From NCBI GenBank assembly GCA_910587045.1, contig CAJULG010000004.1, forward strand, positions 104,516 to 168,515: 64,000 nucleotides of DNA, read 5' to 3'. The notes under the pieces are model-generated. The model did no database searches. It worked only from the letters and a program-made list of their open reading frames with translations, and had not been told where the DNA came from. The stretch is from an uncultured Lachnospiraceae bacterium (GTDB taxonomy: Bacteria; Bacillota; Clostridia; Lachnospirales; Lachnospiraceae). Below are positions 1 through 9,284 of this stretch, piece by piece (within the stretch, counting starts at the first letter, position 1; every line of letters starts with the position of its first letter). A program made the position numbers and the translations under genes.

Positions 1-48
1 GTCCGCCTTCAGGACTCCTCCCACCTGCGGTGGGCCCCTCCTCAAGGC
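1..48 (-). ncRNA. Structured RNA hairpin motif, copy 1 (runs off window edge)
   Basis: Read on the minus strand this is an outer stem GCCTT/AAGGC, a G mismatch, AGGA/TCCT pairing, an internal loop (GGGG against AGGAG), and a stem CCCACC-GCA-GGTGGG. The same architecture with different stem bases and almost the same loop lies at 29730-29773. The element continues past base 1, so its downstream gene is not visible. A TTGCCG-17-TATTCT match lies just upstream (51-79, minus) but would start transcription inside the outer stem, so I do not assign it. Function unknown; a cis-regulatory leader or small RNA is inferred. Confidence 0.5.
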
Positions 49-106
49 AAAGAATACCACAATTTGATATGCCCGGCAAGCATAACAGGTCATATAACAT
101 AAGTAT

Positions 107-135
107 TTGTTATTTGTGCAGGATGTTGATAAAAT
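107..135 (+). promoter_or_regulatory. Promoter upstream of DUF3737 gene
   Basis: TTGTTA and TAAAAT are separated by 17 bases. The start codon of the next gene lies about 115 bases downstream behind AAAGGAG. Confidence 0.4.
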
Positions 136-253
136 ACAGGTATAAGCAGAAATGCGGAAAGAGCAGAAAAGGATTGCCTGTCCGGGTGATCCGGTCTATA
201 GCAGGAACAAACAAAGGAATCATTCGTAGAATATAGGTAAAGGAGCTGTTAAT

Positions 254-1105
254 ATGAATACGTTTATAAATAGAACATTCGATGAAGAACGGGCATTATA
301 CGGAATGCAGGATATGGTCATGGAAGCCTGCAGATTTGACGGTCCGGCAGATGGCGAGAGTGCCTGTAAGGAATGCAGGGGGATTACAGTGGAGGGCTGC
401 TATTTCAACCTTCGTTACCCCTTCTGGCATGATGTGGATTTAAAGATCAGGGATTCGGAGATGACCGTAGCATGCCGGGCAGCGCTCTGGTATTCTCGTG
501 ATATTGAGATTACGGATACAAGACTGCATGGAATCAAGGCTCTGCGGGAATGCGGGAATGTCAGAATGCGCGGCTGTGATATCATTTCACCAGAATTCGG
601 CTGGTCGGTGCAGGGAATGGATATGGAGGATTGCACTGTGGAAAGCGAGTATTTCATGATGCGTTCCACTCATCTGAATATGCGGAATATACGGATGCAG
701 GGAAAATATTCATTTCAGTACATCACGAATTCTGTATTTGAGAATTGTATCTTTGATACCAAGGATGCATTCTGGCATGCGAAAGATATCACGATCCGAA
801 ACTGTGTGGTAAAGGGAGAATACCTGGCGTGGTACAGCGAGAATATCACATTTGAAAACTGTAAGATCATTGGCACCCAGCCGCTTTGCTATTGCAAAAA
901 TCTTCATCTGCTCAACTGCGAAATGATCGATACCGATCTGAGCTTTGAACGGTCTGAGGTTGAGGCAGTCATTACGACTCCGGTGGTCAGTATTAAGAAT
1001 CCTCTGTCCGGCCATATTTCCGTACCGGCGCTGGGAGAACTGATCCTGGATATTGCAGATGCAAAGGGGAAGATTACAGTAAGAAAGCAGTGCTGCTGTG
1101 CATGA
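254..1105 (+). CDS. DUF3737 family protein, right-handed beta-helix
   Basis: The 283-residue protein is built of short repeating strands with periodic N-C or D-C pairs (for example FENCIFD, IRNCVVK, FENCKII, LLNCEM), the pattern of a right-handed parallel beta-helix. It matches the DUF3737 family of small cytoplasmic proteins common in gut Firmicutes; their biochemical role is not established. There is no signal peptide or membrane segment. AAAGGAG eight bases before the ATG supports this start. A good terminator follows at 1214-1235, so it is probably a single-gene transcript. Confidence 0.8.
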   Translation: MNTFINRTFDEERALYGMQDMVMEACRFDGPADGESACKECRGITVEGCYFNLRYPFWHDVDLKIRDSEMTVACRAALWYSRDIEITDTRLHGIKALRECGNVRMRGCDIISPEFGWSVQGMDMEDCTVESEYFMMRSTHLNMRNIRMQGKYSFQYITNSVFENCIFDTKDAFWHAKDITIRNCVVKGEYLAWYSENITFENCKIIGTQPLCYCKNLHLLNCEMIDTDLSFERSEVEAVITTPVVSIKNPLSGHISVPALGELILDIADAKGKITVRKQCCCA

Positions 1106-1213
1106 TCGTTTTTGATAAGCAGGGAAAAGGAATCTATTGACAATCCATATGAATTTTTGTACTATCATATCAGAATTTATGTTGCAGAAACCAGAGGTTC
1201 TGTAACCAAGAGG

Positions 1214-1235
1214 GGCTCCTGCGGGAGCCTTTTTG
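1214..1235 (+). terminator. Rho-independent terminator after DUF3737 gene
   Basis: GGCTCC-TGCG-GGAGCC stem followed by TTTTTG. It sits between the DUF3737 gene and the GH31 start. Confidence 0.75.
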
Positions 1236-1255
1236 TATCGAAGGAGGTACCGGAT

Positions 1256-3247
1256 ATGATACGCAAATACCGCTATGGAGAACCATTTGAAACGGAAGCA
1301 GTCACCATGGAGATCGGAGAGGAGCAGGGAGTGCCTGCCTATGGTGAGATCGACCGGGCAGATGGGTTCTCCTTTTCTTATCGGATGGAGCCGGAGGACA
1401 TCGTATATGGTCTGGGGGAGGCGAATCGCGGACTGAATAAGCGGGGCTTCTGTTATGTCAGTGACTGTACGGATATCCCGGATCATACAGAGGATCAGCA
1501 GTCCCTGTATGGCGCCCATAATTTCATTGTGATCTCCGGCAGACAGTGCTTTGGCTTATTCTTTGATTACCCGGCGCGTATGGTCTTTGATATCGGTTAT
1601 ACGGATATGGAGCGTCTTACGGTAAGCTGTGAACGGGCAGAGCTGGATCTGTATGTAATAGAAGGGAAGAATGCATACGATATCGTAAAGCAGTTTCGGA
1701 GACTGATCGGCAGAAGCTATATACCGCCCCGCTTTGCCTTCGGATTCGGACAGAGCCGCTGGGGGTATAAGACGATGGAGGATTTTCGCAGGGTTGCGGA
1801 AGGATACAGGAAGAACGGGCTTCCCATCGATATGCTCTATATGGATATTGATTATATGCAGGATTACAAGGATTTTACGGTACAGGAGGAGAATTTTCCG
1901 GATTTCCCGGCATTTGTGCAGGAGATGCGGGAGCAGGGCATCCGTCTGATCCCGATCATTGATGCCGGGGTTAAGGTAGAAGCAGGATATTCCGTATATG
2001 AAGAAGGAGTAAGGCAGGGCTATTTCTGCAAGCGGGAGGATGGAAGTGATTTTGTAGCGGCTGTCTGGCCAGGCGATACCCATTTTCCGGATGTTCTGAA
2101 CAGAGAGGCCAGGCAATGGTTTGGCGATCAGTATCGCTTCCTGACGGAGCAGGGGATTGAAGGGTTCTGGAATGATATGAACGAGCCGGCAATCTTTTAT
2201 TCTAGTGAGGGAATGGAGGAGCTAAAGACGGTGCTTCGGGGCTATATGGAGGATACGAAGGAGATTCCGCTGTGGGATTTAGGAGCCATGGTGGAAGGGC
2301 GCGCCAACAATCCGGAGGATTATAAGCGGTTTTATCACCGGGTGGACGGGAAGCGGATCCGGCATGATCAGGTGCATAATCTGTATGGTTACTATATGAC
2401 ACGGGCAGCAGACGAGGCCTTCCGGCGGATCGATCCGGACCGGCGGTTCTTGTTGTTCTCCCGCTCATCCTATATTGGTATGCATCGGTATGGCGGAATC
2501 TGGACGGGTGACAACCGTTCCTGGTGGTCGCATCTGCTTCTGAATCTGAAGATGCTGCCGTCCCTGAATATGTGCGGTTTCTTATATGTCGGAGCTGACC
2601 TGGGCGGTTTTGGCTCCGATGCGACCAGGGATCTGGTGCTTCGCTGGCTGGCGCTGGGCGTATTTACACCGTTGATGCGGAACCATGCCGCCCTTGGAAC
2701 CAGGGAGCAGGAGGCATATCAGTTCGGGGATACCGGGGACTTTCGTTCCATTCTTGAGACAAGATATCGTCTGCTGCCGTACCTTTACAGTGAATATATG
2801 AAGGCGGCTCTGCAGGATGATCTGTATTTTAAACCATTGGCCTTTGTCTATCCGGAGGATGGTTTTGCCGCCGGAGTGGAGGATCAGCTGATGCTGGGCG
2901 ATGAGATCATGATCGCCCCGGTCTACATGCAGAATGCGGGCGGGCGTTATGTGTATCTGCCGGAGGATATGCTGTTTGTCAGATTTCAGAAGGATGGCCG
3001 GCTTTCGCAGGAACTGCTGACCCGGGGCCATCATTATGTGGAGGTGGCTTTGAACGAGGTTCCGCTGTTCATCCGGAAAGGCAGATGCATCCCGCTGGTA
3101 AAGGCTGCCCGGTGCGTAGAGGAGCTTGATACGGAGCATATGGAGTGTATCGGCTTTCCGGGTGCTTCCTATACCCTGTATGAGGATGACGGACTGCATC
3201 GGGATTACGAGAATCCGAAAAATTACAGAAGTCTTACGATTCAGTGA
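1256..3247 (+). CDS. Glycoside hydrolase family 31 alpha-glucosidase
   Basis: The 663-residue protein has the GH31 signatures: catalytic nucleophile Asp307 in GFWNDMNEP and acid/base Asp419 in GGIWTGDN, a TIM-barrel opening FGFGQSRWGYK, and an N-terminal beta-sandwich containing VYGLGE. GH31 enzymes remove alpha-linked glucose or related sugars from oligosaccharide ends. No signal peptide is seen, so it probably acts in the cytoplasm on imported oligosaccharides. The frame is open 48 codons further upstream, but that stretch covers the preceding terminator; GAAGGAGG six bases before the ATG fixes the start. Exact substrate cannot be read from sequence. Confidence 0.88.
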   Translation: MIRKYRYGEPFETEAVTMEIGEEQGVPAYGEIDRADGFSFSYRMEPEDIVYGLGEANRGLNKRGFCYVSDCTDIPDHTEDQQSLYGAHNFIVISGRQCFGLFFDYPARMVFDIGYTDMERLTVSCERAELDLYVIEGKNAYDIVKQFRRLIGRSYIPPRFAFGFGQSRWGYKTMEDFRRVAEGYRKNGLPIDMLYMDIDYMQDYKDFTVQEENFPDFPAFVQEMREQGIRLIPIIDAGVKVEAGYSVYEEGVRQGYFCKREDGSDFVAAVWPGDTHFPDVLNREARQWFGDQYRFLTEQGIEGFWNDMNEPAIFYSSEGMEELKTVLRGYMEDTKEIPLWDLGAMVEGRANNPEDYKRFYHRVDGKRIRHDQVHNLYGYYMTRAADEAFRRIDPDRRFLLFSRSSYIGMHRYGGIWTGDNRSWWSHLLLNLKMLPSLNMCGFLYVGADLGGFGSDATRDLVLRWLALGVFTPLMRNHAALGTREQEAYQFGDTGDFRSILETRYRLLPYLYSEYMKAALQDDLYFKPLAFVYPEDGFAAGVEDQLMLGDEIMIAPVYMQNAGGRYVYLPEDMLFVRFQKDGRLSQELLTRGHHYVEVALNEVPLFIRKGRCIPLVKAARCVEELDTEHMECIGFPGASYTLYEDDGLHRDYENPKNYRSLTIQ

Positions 3248-3263
3248 AATTCATCGGGATTTC

Positions 3264-3292
3264 TTGAAAACCATAGTAACCCGTGATAAGAT
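3264..3292 (+). promoter_or_regulatory. Promoter of hisA-like gene
   Basis: TTGAAA and TAAGAT separated by 17 bases in the short gap after the GH31 gene, 40 bases before the next start codon. Confidence 0.5.
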
Positions 3293-3331
3293 ATTTTTAC
3301 TTGTATATTTTGGCAGAACAGGAGTAACCCC

Positions 3332-4111
3332 ATGCATTTCAGACCATGTATAGACATTCATAACGGTAAGGTGAAGCAGATCGTAGGCGGAACGCTGGCA
3401 GACCGGAACAATCAGGCACAGGAGAATTTTGTCTCGGAGCAGGACGCCGCCTTTTACGCAAGGCTGTATCGGGACAGCGGGATCCGGGGCGGGCATATCA
3501 TCCTTCTGAATCCGGCGGGATCGGAATATTATGCCGCAGATGTGGAGCAGGCAGAGCTTGCTCTTTCGGAATATCCCGGGGGGCTGCAGATCGGGGGCGG
3601 CATGAACAGTGAGAATGCCGGAGCGTTTCTGGATATGGGGGCCTCTCATATTATTGTCACCTCCTATGTGTTTCAGGACGGAAGCATCCGCTATGACCGG
3701 CTGAAGGAACTGGTTCAGGCAGTGGGAAAGGAGCATCTGGTACTGGATCTGTCCTGCCGGAGACGGGAGGATGCCTATTATATCGTAACGGACCGCTGGC
3801 AGAGATTTACGGAGGAGCGGGTGACCATAGAACTGCTGGAGGCATTATCCGTCTATTGCGATGAATTCCTGATTCATGCCGTGGATGCAGAGGGAAAGGC
3901 AGAGGGAATCGAGGAATCATTGGCAGAACTGCTGGGACGCTGGCAGGGACTCCCGGTTACCTATGCTGGAGGCGTTAGTTCCTTTGCAGATCTGGAGAAG
4001 TTACGGAAGCTTTCCGGAAACCGGCTGGATGTTACGATCGGAAGTGCACTGGATCTCTTCGGTGGAAGTCTCTCCTATGAAGCAGTTCTGCAGTTTTTAA
4101 AAGAATCCTGA
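3332..4111 (+). CDS. hisA: Eukaryotic-type HisA isomerase (ProFAR isomerase)
   Basis: HisA isomerises ProFAR to PRFAR in histidine synthesis. The 259-residue protein shows CIDIHNGKVKQIVGG near the N terminus (catalytic Asp8), LQIGGGMN, VLDLSCRR, FLIHAVDAEG and VTIGSALDLFGG. As I recall the family, these resemble yeast HIS6 (CIDLHNGEVKQIVGG, VDLSCRK, FLIHAADVEG, FGSSLDIFGG) much more than the usual bacterial HisA. No other histidine gene lies next to it, and it has its own promoter. It could be the only HisA of this genome or a second copy; that cannot be told from this window. Confidence 0.85.
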   Translation: MHFRPCIDIHNGKVKQIVGGTLADRNNQAQENFVSEQDAAFYARLYRDSGIRGGHIILLNPAGSEYYAADVEQAELALSEYPGGLQIGGGMNSENAGAFLDMGASHIIVTSYVFQDGSIRYDRLKELVQAVGKEHLVLDLSCRRREDAYYIVTDRWQRFTEERVTIELLEALSVYCDEFLIHAVDAEGKAEGIEESLAELLGRWQGLPVTYAGGVSSFADLEKLRKLSGNRLDVTIGSALDLFGGSLSYEAVLQFLKES

Positions 4112-4246
4112 GTTTCCGGTGGCAGACCGGAGACCGGGTTAACGGTTCTTCTGCGTACGGGCGGGAATTTGCCTTCGAGGGCTTGTCCGGCCTATGATGC
4201 GCGGGAGGAAATGAGAATATAAGAAAATGAAGTGGAGGAAGAGGAC

Positions 4247-6484
4247 ATGAAAAGGAGTAAGGCGTTACTGGCGCTGGCCATGGCAGCAGCACTGACCGTT
4301 TCTATGACAGGCTGCAAGAGTCAGGACAGTACGGAGAATTCATCGGAAGAGGTGACTACGGAGCAGCCGGCAGATACGGAACGGGAGAACATGATAGTAA
4401 ACGGGGATTTCAGTGATGATCTGACCAACTGGTTTCTATATACCAATGGAGCAACTGCAGCACAGTCCGTAAATGCGGACGGAGAGATGGAGATTCAGGT
4501 CACGGAACCGGGAACCTTAGAGCATGCGGTTCAGCCTTATTACGATGGATTTTCATTGGAAACCGGCTGTGTATATGAATTTTCCTTTGATGTCCATTCC
4601 ACCGTGGAGCGGACGATGCAGTGGAGACTGCAGTTAAATGGCGGGGATTATCATGCCTATGTCAGTGATATCATTACCGTAAATGAGGAGGTTCAGCATG
4701 TGACCGCTTCCTTTACCATGGAGGAGGCGACGGATCCGGCGCCAAGACTCTGTGTCAATATGGGTATGCTGGAGGGCTGTCCGTCTGATTTAGGAGAGCA
4801 TACGGTGTATTTTGATAATTTTGCACTGTATCTGACGGACGATTCCGGTAAGGTGGAAGGAGCCGGCGGTGTTGAGACGACAGATATCAATGTCAACCAG
4901 ATCGGATATATTCCGGATGCAGAGAAGAAGGCAGTGGTGCGGGCGGAAGCCGGTACGGAGATTACCGGAGAATTTAACGTGGTCGATGTTAAGACCGATG
5001 AAACAGTCTTTACGGGAACGCTGGCAGATGCGAAAGAAAATACCGCCTCCGGAGAGCAGACGGCGATCGCTGATTTTTCGGAGCTGACAGAAGCAGGAAC
5101 CTATAAGGTGGTCACAGAGAATTACGGAGAATCCTTTGAATTTGAAATCGGGGAAGGCATATATGACAAAGTAATGGACAGTGCCATGCGGATGTTTTAT
5201 CTGCAGCGCTGCGGAAGCGTATTAGAGGATGAGACCTTTGGACATGATGCCTGTCATACCGGAGGTGCAGTGATTTATGGCGATACCTCCTCTGCTGCCC
5301 GGGAGGTAACCGGCGGCTGGCACGATGCAGGTGACTATGGAAGATATACGGTAGCCGGCGCCAAGGCAGCAGCGGATCTGATGCTGGCTTATGAGAATTA
5401 TGGGGAACAGTTCGGGGATGATACCGGTATTCCGGAGAGCGGAAATGGCATACCGGATATCCTGGATGAGGTGAAATATGAATTAGACTGGATGTTAATG
5501 ATGCAGGATTCCGAAACCGGCGGCGTTTATCACAAGATCACCTGTGCGAATTTTCCGGACAGCGTAATGCCGGAGGAGGAGACAGAGCAGTTGATCCTGG
5601 CGCCGGTTTCCACCACAGCCACAGCGGATTTTGCAGCGGTCATGGCAATGGCGGCAAGGGTATATCAGGATATTGATGCCGATTATCAGAAGACCTGTCT
5701 GGCGGCAGCAGAACAGGCATGGAGCTATCTGGAAGCTACACCGGGGGATGGTAAGGGCTTCCTGAATCCGGAGTCTATTGTGACCGGGGAGTATGGCGAT
5801 CCGGATGACAGTGATGAACGCTACTGGGCATTGGCCGAATTATATAAGACAACAAAGTCAGATACTTATTTATCTGCATTAAAGGAATACAAGGCAGAGG
5901 ATATCGTAGACGGACTCGGCTGGCAGAATGTGGGGCTGTATGGCGTATATGCGTACCTGAGCAGCGGAGACAGCTCCGATGTCTATTATCAGTCCGTAGA
6001 AAGTCATTTTAAGCAGGCAGTAGACAGCGTGCTTCAGAAGGCGGAACAGGATTCTTACGGGGTGACCCTGGGAAGCGGTGATTATTACTGGGGCAGCAAT
6101 CTTCAGGCGGCAAATAACGGAATGCTGTTGTTGATGGCGGATCAGCTTTCACCGAACGAGACATATGTGAGGGTTGCCAGACAGCAGTTGGATTATCTGA
6201 TGGGCACGAATACCAATTCCTATTGCTTTATTACCGGATTTGGTACATTATCACCGGAGAATCCGCATCATCGTCCGTCTCAGGCAGTAGGCTCGGCCAT
6301 GCCGGGTATGCTGATCGGAGGGCCGGACGCGGATCTGGATGATCCGTATGCGCAGGCAACGCTGGCAGACAGACCGGAGGCGGCCTGCTATGTGGATAAT
6401 GTTCAGAGTTATTCCTGCAATGAAGTAACGATTTACTGGAATTCCCCGCTGGTTTATCTTATGACCGGAATGGAAGCAGATTAA
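4247..6484 (+). CDS. Cell-surface GH9 endoglucanase lipoprotein
   Basis: Predicted beta-1,4-glucanase of 745 residues. A lipoprotein signal with lipobox SMTGC places the modified Cys at residue 23. A carbohydrate-binding-like module follows (NMIVNGDFSDDLTNWFLY, roughly 50-200), then the Ig-like CelD_N domain starting INVNQIGYIP (about 210-300), then the GH9 (alpha/alpha)6 barrel. Catalytic Asp360/Asp363 are in GGWHDAGDYGRY, general acid Glu726 in NEVTIYWNSPLVYL, and the usual His motif is HHRPS. An in-frame GTG lies five codons upstream, but the ATG begins the signal peptide directly and has GGAGG ten bases before it. Anchoring to the membrane suggests it trims beta-glucan oligomers at the cell surface rather than acting as a free cellulase. 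Confidence 0.9.
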   Translation: MKRSKALLALAMAAALTVSMTGCKSQDSTENSSEEVTTEQPADTERENMIVNGDFSDDLTNWFLYTNGATAAQSVNADGEMEIQVTEPGTLEHAVQPYYDGFSLETGCVYEFSFDVHSTVERTMQWRLQLNGGDYHAYVSDIITVNEEVQHVTASFTMEEATDPAPRLCVNMGMLEGCPSDLGEHTVYFDNFALYLTDDSGKVEGAGGVETTDINVNQIGYIPDAEKKAVVRAEAGTEITGEFNVVDVKTDETVFTGTLADAKENTASGEQTAIADFSELTEAGTYKVVTENYGESFEFEIGEGIYDKVMDSAMRMFYLQRCGSVLEDETFGHDACHTGGAVIYGDTSSAAREVTGGWHDAGDYGRYTVAGAKAAADLMLAYENYGEQFGDDTGIPESGNGIPDILDEVKYELDWMLMMQDSETGGVYHKITCANFPDSVMPEEETEQLILAPVSTTATADFAAVMAMAARVYQDIDADYQKTCLAAAEQAWSYLEATPGDGKGFLNPESIVTGEYGDPDDSDERYWALAELYKTTKSDTYLSALKEYKAEDIVDGLGWQNVGLYGVYAYLSSGDSSDVYYQSVESHFKQAVDSVLQKAEQDSYGVTLGSGDYYWGSNLQAANNGMLLLMADQLSPNETYVRVARQQLDYLMGTNTNSYCFITGFGTLSPENPHHRPSQAVGSAMPGMLIGGPDADLDDPYAQATLADRPEAACYVDNVQSYSCNEVTIYWNSPLVYLMTGMEAD

Positions 6485-6537
6485 CGGAACAGGTATAATA
6501 GCAAAAACAGGAACAGGCAAGGGAGAAGATCGGTGTA

Positions 6538-9186
6538 ATGGAGCAGGCAGTGGATAGAATACGACCGAAACATAAGATAAAGGAGATCTGGAGCAGATAT
6601 TATATTTATATTTTATCAACAGGGATACCGGCGTTGATCATGCTGGGGGTATGGATTGCTATGAAGATCGGACCGGGCGGACGTTCTTTGATCATTGTGG
6701 ACGGTCTGCACCAGTATATGCCCTTCTATTCAGATTATTATGAGAAGCTGAAGACCGGCGGCAGCCTGTTTTACTCCTTTCAGGAGGGAATGGGTATCAA
6801 TTTTATGTCCCTGTGGTCCTACTATCTGGTCAGCCCTATGAATCTGCTGATCCTGCTGTTCCCAAAGGCCCAGCTCAATACGGCGGTAAGCCTGATCGTG
6901 TCGCTTAAGATCATATTATGCGGCTGGACCTTTGCGTATGCCGCTTTGCATAGAAGCAGGGTAAAATATCAGCATCCGGGTGTTATACCGCTGGCAGTTG
7001 CCTATGCCATGTCGAATTTTGTGGTGGGTTATTACTGGAATGTAATGTGGATGGACAGTATCCTGATCTTTCCGCTTATCATTCTGGGCTTTGATTATCT
7101 GGTGGAAAAGCGGGATGCCAGGTTATATATCCTGACCCTGTTCTATGCGCTGCTCTGCAATTATTATATTGGATTTATGATCTGCATTTTTCTGGTGATC
7201 TGGGCGATCCTTTACTCTTATAAAAGTCTGCGGGACGCAGGAAGGACAGCCGGTTTGTTCACAGTCAGTTCCCTGCTGGCAGGTGGTCTTGCGGCAGTCG
7301 TTCTGATGCCGGCTTATAAGGGGATCATGCAGACTGCCTCTGCCAAGCGGACGCTGCCGGGCTGGGATCAGTATGGTTCCTACTGGGATATATTACAGGC
7401 CCATCTGGTCGGAAATGAGACGATCAATAATCAGGTGGATGACGGAGGGGTAAATTTATACTGCGGAATTTTTACCATCTTTCTGTTATTCGTCTATCTA
7501 TTCAGCCGGCAGTTCCGGCTTTGGGATAAGATAAAATATATTGGTATCCTGGTATTGATGCTGGTCAGCTTTAACACAGAGATCCTGAATTATATCTGGC
7601 ATGGCTTCCATAATCAATATGGGATTCCCAACCGTTTTGCATTTCTTTACATTTTTGTCCTTCTCTGGATGGCATATGAGGTTCTGCTGCGTTACCGGAG
7701 GATTGCACTGGTGGAACAGATATTTGCCTGTATTGCGGTGATCCTTTTGAGCATATTCTGTTATACACAGGCAGGTGTGCGGTTGGAGAAGGTATGCTAT
7801 ATTCTGACGATCGCACTGGCTGTACTCTATCTGGTACTGTCTCTGGCATATCATTATCAGAAAAAGAGGGGAAAGCTCTGGCGGCTGATCCTTGCCGGAG
7901 CAATGGCGGCTGAAATGACGGCCGGAGCATGTTATGCATGGTCTACCAACGGGTTCGTAGAAGTGGAGCGGTACTTTGGTGATACGGAAGCCATCGCACA
8001 GATCGTAGAGGATGCTTATGCAGAGGATCCGGGCTTTTACCGTATGGAGATCGGGAATACAAAGATGCTGGATGAACCGACCTGGCATAATCTGCGCTGC
8101 CTGACCTTATTCGGCTCTACAGCCCATGGGGAAATGGTAACAGCCATGGGCCGGCTGGGATTTTATACCGGTGCCAACGAGTATCTGTACTGTGGAGCAA
8201 CGCCGCTGACGAATGCCATTACCAGTATGAAATATGCCATGTACCGGGAAGGCGATTTTAATAATAATACATTTACTTATCGCAATACCGTAGATGGTGT
8301 TTCTGTGTACGAGAATCCACAGTGGCTTCCGATCGGCTTCTGTGTAAATGAGGAACTGGCGGATATGGAGCCGGTATCCACCTACTTCAAGGTGCAGAAT
8401 GATTTTGCAAGAAATGCAACAGGCGTTCAGGAGCCGATATTTACGACGGTAACCCCGGCGCTTTCTGCGCTCGGAAGCGGATGTACTGCTTCCGTTGATT
8501 CTGCCAATAAGGTTTCTTATACACGGAGCGGCACGGAGAAGCATACAGTACAAATAAGCTTTCCGGTAGAGGGGAATATGGATCTGTACCTGGATATCTC
8601 CGGGGGAAATGTCCGTCAGATCAAAGTATTTCTGGACGGACAGCAGATTGCGGATGACCGGTATCAGAGTCAGGCATTTCATATCGGTTATCTTACAGCA
8701 GGGCAGGAGGTTATGCTGGAATGTACATTCAATGATAACGGAACAAACAGCGGGACCATTACCCTGCATGCCGCACAATTTTCCTATGAGATCTGGAATC
8801 AGGTTTATGAAAGGCTGTCACAGAATCCGTTGGAGGTGCGTGAATGGCGGGACGGATATCTGAAAGGAAGCGTAGAGGCGGATCCCGGCCAGATCCTGTT
8901 CTTATCCATTCCAAAGGATGAAGGCTGGAGTGTCTTCTTAGACGGGCAGAGAGTAGAACCGGAGGAGGTACTGCATGCATTTATCGCGATCCCCATGACA
9001 GCAGGAAGGCATGACATTGAATTAAAATATGTGTCTGCGGGCTTTCAGGAAGGACTACTGCTGACCGGTATCTCGCTGGCTGGCTTTTTACTGCTGTGGA
9101 TCATGACGGTACGGCATAAAAAACGGAAAAAAGAGGAAGAGAAAAAGGCAGGGGAAACAGAGGATTTGAAGCCCTTGGAAGATTGA
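6538..9186 (+). CDS. YfhO family multi-spanning membrane protein
   Basis: 882 residues: about a dozen hydrophobic segments in the first 470 residues, a large extracytoplasmic C-terminal domain, and a last membrane segment (GLLLTGISLAGFLLLWIM) before a Lys/Glu-rich tail. The early motif VDGLHQYMPFYSDYYEKL and the FQEGMGINFMS stretch are typical of YfhO proteins, GT-C-like enzymes linked in Bacillus to glycosylation of lipoteichoic acid or to stress survival. It starts 54 bases after the GH9 gene on the same strand and may be cotranscribed. Specific sugar and acceptor are unknown. Confidence 0.8.
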   Translation: MEQAVDRIRPKHKIKEIWSRYYIYILSTGIPALIMLGVWIAMKIGPGGRSLIIVDGLHQYMPFYSDYYEKLKTGGSLFYSFQEGMGINFMSLWSYYLVSPMNLLILLFPKAQLNTAVSLIVSLKIILCGWTFAYAALHRSRVKYQHPGVIPLAVAYAMSNFVVGYYWNVMWMDSILIFPLIILGFDYLVEKRDARLYILTLFYALLCNYYIGFMICIFLVIWAILYSYKSLRDAGRTAGLFTVSSLLAGGLAAVVLMPAYKGIMQTASAKRTLPGWDQYGSYWDILQAHLVGNETINNQVDDGGVNLYCGIFTIFLLFVYLFSRQFRLWDKIKYIGILVLMLVSFNTEILNYIWHGFHNQYGIPNRFAFLYIFVLLWMAYEVLLRYRRIALVEQIFACIAVILLSIFCYTQAGVRLEKVCYILTIALAVLYLVLSLAYHYQKKRGKLWRLILAGAMAAEMTAGACYAWSTNGFVEVERYFGDTEAIAQIVEDAYAEDPGFYRMEIGNTKMLDEPTWHNLRCLTLFGSTAHGEMVTAMGRLGFYTGANEYLYCGATPLTNAITSMKYAMYREGDFNNNTFTYRNTVDGVSVYENPQWLPIGFCVNEELADMEPVSTYFKVQNDFARNATGVQEPIFTTVTPALSALGSGCTASVDSANKVSYTRSGTEKHTVQISFPVEGNMDLYLDISGGNVRQIKVFLDGQQIADDRYQSQAFHIGYLTAGQEVMLECTFNDNGTNSGTITLHAAQFSYEIWNQVYERLSQNPLEVREWRDGYLKGSVEADPGQILFLSIPKDEGWSVFLDGQRVEPEEVLHAFIAIPMTAGRHDIELKYVSAGFQEGLLLTGISLAGFLLLWIMTVRHKKRKKEEEKKAGETEDLKPLED

Positions 9187-9284
9187 CAAAACATATATTT
9201 TGTGCGAAAATTGTATTAATTATCTTTCTAAAGGGAAAGAACACCATATAGGAAGTATGGAGGACAGGGAAAAGGGGTGTAAGG

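Noticed and set aside
30..236. 68-codon frame before the DUF3737 gene
   Set aside because: No SD, no recognisable protein, and it overlaps the RNA motif and promoter.
710..1519. 269-codon frame on the minus strand
   Set aside because: It runs antisense across two well-supported genes and a terminator, with no family match.
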